A stretch of 12,558 nt of DNA from Desulfatitalea sp. UBA4791 (GTDB lineage: Bacteria; Desulfobacterota; Desulfobacteria; Desulfobacterales; Desulfosarcinaceae), in assembly GCA_002402905.1 (NCBI GenBank), contig DHGT01000078.1, forward strand, positions 9,225-21,782, written 5' to 3'. A model generated the notes under the pieces. The model did not search any database, had not been told where the DNA came from, and saw nothing but the letters and a program-made list of their open reading frames with translations. Positions 9,358 through 12,558 of this stretch are shown here, in pieces; the first letter of the stretch is position 1; every line of letters starts with the position of its first letter. A program made the translations under genes and the position numbers.

Positions 9358-10837
9358 CAACGGCCACCAGCAATACGGGCATGGCGGTGCCCACGACAGA
9401 CAGGGGCACATCCAGCAGCGCCATGACGCCCATGCACCAACCCACGGCCAGAAGGATCGTGACCATGGGGTAGAGCACGCCGGCCGGATTGCGAAAGGTG
9501 CAAAAGAGAAACAGCGTGACCACGACAAATACCAGGGGCAAGAGCCGCACGATATCCTGGCGCATGTTCTCCGCAACGGCCTGATCGACGATGGAATAGC
9601 CGGCCATGTGCACTGCATAACGGCCGTCACCGAACAACTGCGCCACCTCTTCCTTGACGCCCTCGAGCAGCAGTTCGCGGTTGGGCTGATCCAGATTCGG
9701 CGTACTGCGCACGACCACGAGCAGACTCTTTTCGTCCTGGCTGTAGATGCCCTCCTGGAGAAACGGCCAGGCATGGAGCCGCTGCCGGATTCGCGTCATG
9801 CTGTCGGTGGTGATCTCCCGGGGCACCAGGTCGCCCACACGAATCTGCTTGGGTGCCTGGGCCAGGGCCTGGCTGAGGGCTTGGGCGGCCTCCGGGGTCA
9901 GTGCACCTGCCAGAGAGGACCAGAAGGCATCGGAAATGTCCGCCGGTTTGGGGTGCGACGCATGGTATTGCAAGAGGGCATCCGGTCCCACGGCGCCGGC
10001 CTCGAGCAACTGCGCCACGAAACGCTTCAGATCCTCACCGTCCATGATGTCGAACGGCGCCACCGCCTCGGCGATGCCGCCATAATCCGTGAATTCGGGC
10101 CAGACCGTGTCGGTTTCGGTCAGGGCCACCACCTTGTCGACCCAGGTATTTTTGAAATGGCCGCGCCGGTCGGTGGTCTGATGGGCGAAGGCCGCCAGGT
10201 CGCCCGGGAAGGCGGCATGGGATGCGGCCAAGGCCGCCATACGGTCGGCCAGTTCCCGCGAAAAGCGATCCGTGTCGTCGACCGTCAGTAAAGCGGGCAG
10301 GCTGTCGCCGATGGCCTCTGCCAACTCCGCTGGCGCGGCCAGCAGTTCGGCAAGCAGCTGGGGTGTAAAATCGGGATCTGAAGAGAGGCTTTGCAGCACC
10401 CCTGCCAGGGCCAGGGCGTGCTCCGACGACAATCCCCAGCGAAGCGCCAGTTGGCGCGCCGGTATGCGCAGGTTGAGCGCGCGACACCGCGCTGCCAGCT
10501 CGCGGACCCGCTCGAGCAGATCGACCCGATAGATGCCGTCTATGGATTGTATGGCAATGGCGGTCCCGCCGGCATTGCCCAGAAGCTCTTCGGCATCCAG
10601 ATACTGGTTTTTTGCCGCGTTGTCTTCCGGGAGCATGAACATCAGGTCATTTTGAATGACGATCCTCGGAATCGCCCAGATCGCGGCTAACGAAAGCCCG
10701 AAGACGAGTAGAATGATAAGCCGGAAGCGTTTGGCCAGCGGCATAATCCACGCCGACATGCCGCCTGATGTGAAAGGATGCTTTTGATTCGAATCGATCC
10801 GGTCTTTATCGAACGACTGCTCCGATCGAGTTTCCAT
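9299..10837 (-). CDS. N-terminal fragment of the RND/MMPL transporter
   Basis: This is the translatable 5' part of the broken transporter gene: 512 codons, of which about 496 are native and the last 16 (after VAVGSA) are out of frame. It contains the cytoplasmic N-terminus, TM1, an unusually large first periplasmic domain rich in Ala/Leu helices (about residues 110-330), and TM2 to TM4. It lacks the TM5-TM6 pair and the whole second repeat, so on its own it should not transport. It would be made only if the deletion is real. Confidence 0.6.
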   Translation of the reverse strand: METRSEQSFDKDRIDSNQKHPFTSGGMSAWIMPLAKRFRLIILLVFGLSLAAIWAIPRIVIQNDLMFMLPEDNAAKNQYLDAEELLGNAGGTAIAIQSIDGIYRVDLLERVRELAARCRALNLRIPARQLALRWGLSSEHALALAGVLQSLSSDPDFTPQLLAELLAAPAELAEAIGDSLPALLTVDDTDRFSRELADRMAALAASHAAFPGDLAAFAHQTTDRRGHFKNTWVDKVVALTETDTVWPEFTDYGGIAEAVAPFDIMDGEDLKRFVAQLLEAGAVGPDALLQYHASHPKPADISDAFWSSLAGALTPEAAQALSQALAQAPKQIRVGDLVPREITTDSMTRIRQRLHAWPFLQEGIYSQDEKSLLVVVRSTPNLDQPNRELLLEGVKEEVAQLFGDGRYAVHMAGYSIVDQAVAENMRQDIVRLLPLVFVVVTLFLFCTFRNPAGVLYPMVTILLAVGWCMGVMALLDVPLSVVGTAMPVLLVAVGSACLRPWASFSRYSFHWF

Positions 10838-10903
10838 GGTCACTCCTGAGTCCGCAACATGGTGAATGGGTGATCCGCTGCAACGGGGGTCCCAGCACCG
10901 CCC

Positions 10904-10919
10904 ACAGACCGAGGTCTGT
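10904..10919. other. Hairpin in the gap between the TetR and RND genes
   Basis: ACAGACC-GA-GGTCTGT is a perfect 7-bp inverted repeat in the 106-nt gap between the repressor stop codon and the RND start. It has no U-run in the operon direction, so it is unlikely to be a full terminator. It might be a processing or mRNA-stability site that lowers RND expression relative to the repressor, or a protein-binding palindrome. No separate promoter is obvious in the gap. Confidence 0.3.
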
Positions 10920-10943
10920 TGCCGGGTCGCTGGTCGTTCTTTG

Positions 10944-11564
10944 TCAATCGGAATTCGGTTGCTCTTTGGTCAATCCGCCGAGGATGAAATCGGTCATTCG
11001 GCGGCTCAGGTTATCGATGTCGATATGATGTTTGACCCGCATGAAGTAAAACAGACTGCTGTCGAAAAGACCGATTAAAAAGGCGGCTTCGGTTTCCGCG
11101 TCTTCGAAAGCGATATGCCCTCTTTGTTGCCCGACGGTCAGGTACGCCGCGATCCTGCCGATGAAGTCCGCATAGATACTTTCGTAGATCCCCCCGAACT
11201 TCCCGGCGTGACCGCTGCCTTCGACGAAAAGCAGTCGGGCCATCTTATAGTTGGCCGTGAAGAGGGTGATCAATTGGCGGATAAACCGATGCAGGTCCCG
11301 CCGGATGTCTTCGATCGAGGCGCCGGTGAACATATCGGCGGCACCGTCCAGCAGGCTCATGAACATTGTTTTGAACTTCGCACAAATGTAATAAAAAATT
11401 TCTTCCTTTGATTTGAAATAGATATAGAAGGTGCCCTGGGCAACGCCGGCCTTGGCCACGATGTCCGAGATCCGGGATTTCTGAAACCCGTTTTCATGGA
11501 AAACATCGATGGCGGCCGATACGAGCTGCTGTTTCGTCCGCTCCTGCTTTCCGCTCATTTCCAA
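10944..11564 (-). CDS. TetR/AcrR-family repressor, FadR(YsiA)-like
   Basis: A 206-residue regulator with a classic TetR N-terminus: RTKQQLVSAAIDVFHENGF, then the helix-turn-helix RISDIVAKAGVAQGTFYIYF (31-50) and KSKEEIFYYI. The helical C-terminal domain (about 65-200) should bind an effector and dimerise. It is the first gene of the operon containing the RND, LolA-like and barrel genes, so it most likely represses that operon and itself. A near-perfect palindrome over the promoter (11618-11637) resembles the site of Bacillus subtilis FadR, a TetR protein released by long-chain acyl-CoA. An acyl-CoA or related lipid effector is therefore a reasonable but untested guess. A TTG start at 11564 is preferred because GAGG lies 7 nt upstream; an ATG two codons later (11558) would have 13 nt spacing. 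Confidence 0.88.
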   Translation of the reverse strand: MEMSGKQERTKQQLVSAAIDVFHENGFQKSRISDIVAKAGVAQGTFYIYFKSKEEIFYYICAKFKTMFMSLLDGAADMFTGASIEDIRRDLHRFIRQLITLFTANYKMARLLFVEGSGHAGKFGGIYESIYADFIGRIAAYLTVGQQRGHIAFEDAETEAAFLIGLFDSSLFYFMRVKHHIDIDNLSRRMTDFILGGLTKEQPNSD

Positions 11565-11617
11565 ATCCGATCCTCTTTAAGCATGCGTCTAGGCGGCCGT
11601 GTGGCTCGCCTCTAAAA

Positions 11618-11637
11618 ATGACTGACGCGTCATTCAT
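11618..11637. promoter_or_regulatory. TetR-family operator, FadR-type palindrome
   Basis: ATGACTGACGCGTCATTCAT is a 20-bp palindrome with a single mismatched pair (C11622/T11633) around a perfect core TGACGCGTCA (11623-11632). It fits the pattern TGAATGAnnnnTCATTCA known for Bacillus subtilis FadR at all positions but one. It covers the -10 region of the promoter read towards the repressor gene, so binding would block RNA polymerase. The match to the consensus is by eye and memory. Confidence 0.65.
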
Positions 11638-11662
11638 ATATTTCCCATGCCATCCTTGTCAA
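11635..11662 (-). promoter_or_regulatory. Promoter of the TetR-RND-LolA-barrel operon
   Basis: On the minus strand a perfect -35 box TTGACA (11662-11657) is followed after 16 nt by TATATG (11640-11635). TATGAA with an 18-nt spacer is an alternative -10. The transcript would start near 11628, inside the operator, about 65 nt before the repressor start codon. The overlap with the palindrome at 11618-11637 implies repression by steric blocking. Confidence 0.55.
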
Positions 11663-11699
11663 GCCGAATTGCGCCGATAGGCGTGCCTTCACATCTTTG

Positions 11700-11708
11700 T
11701 GCTATATG
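11700..11708 (+). promoter_or_regulatory. Candidate extended -10 promoter for the PAS gene
   Basis: TGCTATATG fits an extended -10 element (TGnTATAnT type), about 95 nt before the PAS-protein start. No good -35 box is found 17 nt upstream. It is followed directly by the palindrome GACAATTGTC. Support is weak. Confidence 0.22.
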
Positions 11709-11711
11709 CGC

Positions 11712-11727
11712 ATGAATGACAATTGTC
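11712..11727. promoter_or_regulatory. Operator half-site and palindrome in the PAS-gene leader
   Basis: ATGAATGAC (11712-11720) is identical to one arm of the operator at 11618-11637 (GTCATTCAT read on the other strand). It overlaps the perfect 10-bp palindrome GACAATTGTC (11718-11727). The two together could be a second, weaker repressor site just downstream of the candidate promoter of the divergent PAS gene, or a site for another regulator. Confidence 0.3.
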
Positions 11728-11802
11728 TCAAAATATGGTCAAGAACAGACGGCAAGTGCCGAAAAGAAACTCAATGGGACCCGGGGTCGACCGGAGAATA
11801 CA

Positions 11803-12558
11803 ATGGGAGGAATCACGCTGAAGGATCAACAACGATACCATAACGTCGATGCGTACGACTTGAACGACGTCCTGGGGGGAACCCCCATGGCCACCTTCGT
11901 GGTGAATGCCGAAGGCCGGGTCACCCATTGGAACCGGGCCTGCGAATTGCTCACCGGTGTTCGAAGCGAAGATATACTCGGCACCTTCAAACACCGGGAA
12001 GCCTTTTATACCGGATCCCGGCAGGTATTGGCCGATCTCATCGCCAGCCATGCCGACCCCGCCCAATTGATCGCGCATTATGGCGGAAAGTGCAGACCTT
12101 CCCCATCGATACCGGAGGGTTACGAGGGTGAGGACTTTTTCCCCAAGCTGGGCCGGCATGGAAAATGGCTCTATTTTACGGCAGCCCCCTTGAGAAGTTC
12201 GGAGGGCACCCTCCTGGGCGCCATCGAGACGATTCAGGACACCACATCCAATCACGCGGCCGAGGAGGCCATGCGCTCCAGTGAAACCCAGTATCGCCAC
12301 CTTTTCGAATCGGCCAACGACGCGATTCTGGTGATCGAAGCCGGCCGGATTGTCGATTGCAACCAAATGGCCCTGGATCTTTTCAAGAGCTCGGGAACAA
12401 CGCTGCTCGGGCGCTCCATTTTAGACCTGTCGCCGCAGCGCCAGCCCGACGGCGTACCTTCCAAGGATCACATAAAAAAAAGGCGAGACCTCTATACCAA
12501 AAAGATGCTCCAGTGCTTCGAGTGGCGTTTCCTTAAAATGGACGACAGCTGGTTTGAT
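11803..12558 (+). CDS. Multi-PAS sensor protein, 5' part (runs off the window)
   Basis: The first 252 codons of a longer signalling protein are present; the frame is still open at the window end. There is no signal peptide or membrane segment, so the sensing part is cytoplasmic. PAS domain 1 spans about residues 20-148 (PMATFVVNAEGRVTHWNRAC, then KWLYFTAAPL and LLGAIETIQDTT), with a long insert containing YGGKCRPS. After a short linker (AAEEAMRSSETQYRHLFESA), PAS domain 2 starts (AILVIEAGRIVDCNQMAL). Proteins with this layout are common sensor histidine kinases or other output proteins in Desulfobacterota, but no output domain is in view. The ATG at 11803 has CGGAG six nt upstream; an in-frame ATG at 11716 has no such site. 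It is divergent from the TetR-RND operon and may share its regulatory gap, without proof of a common role. Confidence 0.8.
   Translation, partial: MGGITLKDQQRYHNVDAYDLNDVLGGTPMATFVVNAEGRVTHWNRACELLTGVRSEDILGTFKHREAFYTGSRQVLADLIASHADPAQLIAHYGGKCRPSPSIPEGYEGEDFFPKLGRHGKWLYFTAAPLRSSEGTLLGAIETIQDTTSNHAAEEAMRSSETQYRHLFESANDAILVIEAGRIVDCNQMALDLFKSSGTTLLGRSILDLSPQRQPDGVPSKDHIKKRRDLYTKKMLQCFEWRFLKMDDSWFD

Larger units (their letters stand above)
8049..10837 (-). pseudogene. RND/MMPL-superfamily transporter, broken by an internal deletion
   Basis: One transporter gene is split into two overlapping frames. The first half has TM1 (about 39-58), a 370-residue periplasmic loop, then TM2-TM4, ending natively at VAVGSA (residue 496). 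The second half resumes at FGLFTALGVFFALLVSLVLIP, which is TM6, and continues through TM7, a loop of about 200 residues and TM8-TM12. Aligning the gene's own repeats (VAVGSA with IGIGID; FGLFTALGV with LGFLIALTM) shows about 58 residues missing: the end of TM4, TM5 and the loop. The frame shifts by -1 at the same point, so about 175 nt are probably lost at TTCGGC near 9350-9358. The product would be truncated and inactive unless the assembly is wrong. The family (MMPL, HpnN-like) exports lipids or hydrophobic compounds with proton energy. AGGAG lies 5 nt before ATG 10837; a GTG at 10843 is also possible. Confidence 0.85.

Noticed and set aside
9340..9370. Programmed -1 ribosomal frameshift joining the two RND frames
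   Set aside because: No slippery heptamer is present, and a simple -1 shift would still leave TM5 missing. A deletion explains both facts.
8026..9774. A 582-codon minus-strand frame and plus-strand frames (8304-9218, 9608-10291) within the RND gene
   Set aside because: They overlap the two real transporter fragments in other phases and encode Arg/His-rich sequence without membrane helices or motifs.
11728..12366. A 212-codon minus-strand frame opposite the PAS gene
   Set aside because: The plus strand encodes clear PAS domains across the same region; the antisense frame is a shadow.

Overview
The window reads as chromosomal DNA from an anaerobic, GC-rich Gram-negative bacterium. It has an oxygen-sensitive ferredoxin-linked 2-oxoacid oxidoreductase, an envelope module with an outer-membrane barrel, and a PAS sensor of a type common in sulfate reducers. 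A member of the Desulfobacterota is my best guess; this is inference from gene content, not proof. No RNA genes, mobile elements or CRISPR arrays are visible.

Left part (1-6012), acyl-CoA and 2-oxoacid catabolism. A bifunctional enoyl-CoA hydratase/3-hydroxyacyl-CoA dehydrogenase (189-2270, +) converges on a TetR/QsdR-like regulator (2412-3113, -) across a perfect hairpin at 2313-2337 that can end both transcripts. The regulator is divergent from iorA-iorB (3449-6012, +), a tightly coupled pair encoding an indolepyruvate/arylpyruvate:ferredoxin oxidoreductase that makes acyl-CoA from aromatic 2-oxoacids. The 335-nt gap between regulator and iorA holds the likely promoters and operator candidates.

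Middle part (5999-11564, all -), an envelope transport operon. In transcription order: a TetR/AcrR repressor (11564-10944), an RND/MMPL-superfamily transporter gene (10837-8049), a LolA-like periplasmic protein (8022-7213) and an outer-membrane beta-barrel protein (7231-5999). The last two overlap by 19 nt, and the barrel gene overlaps the 3' end of iorB by 14 nt tail to tail. The set looks like a trans-envelope exporter for lipids or other hydrophobic molecules. The RND gene is broken: alignment of its two internal halves indicates that about 58 codons (end of TM4, TM5 and the loop before TM6) are missing, with a -1 frame change at a TTCGGC junction near 9350-9358. This is not a simple one-base error.

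A near-perfect 20-bp palindrome (11618-11637) lies over the -10 region of a good TTGACA promoter in front of the repressor gene. It closely resembles the known Bacillus subtilis FadR (TetR-family, acyl-CoA-responsive) operator pattern TGAATGAnnnnTCATTCA, suggesting an acyl-CoA-sensing, autoregulated lipid-export operon. This is the most interesting regulatory signal in the window.

Right end (11803-12558, +): the 5' part of a divergent soluble multi-PAS signalling protein that runs off the window. Its leader carries another perfect palindrome (GACAATTGTC) and one exact half-site of the operator above.
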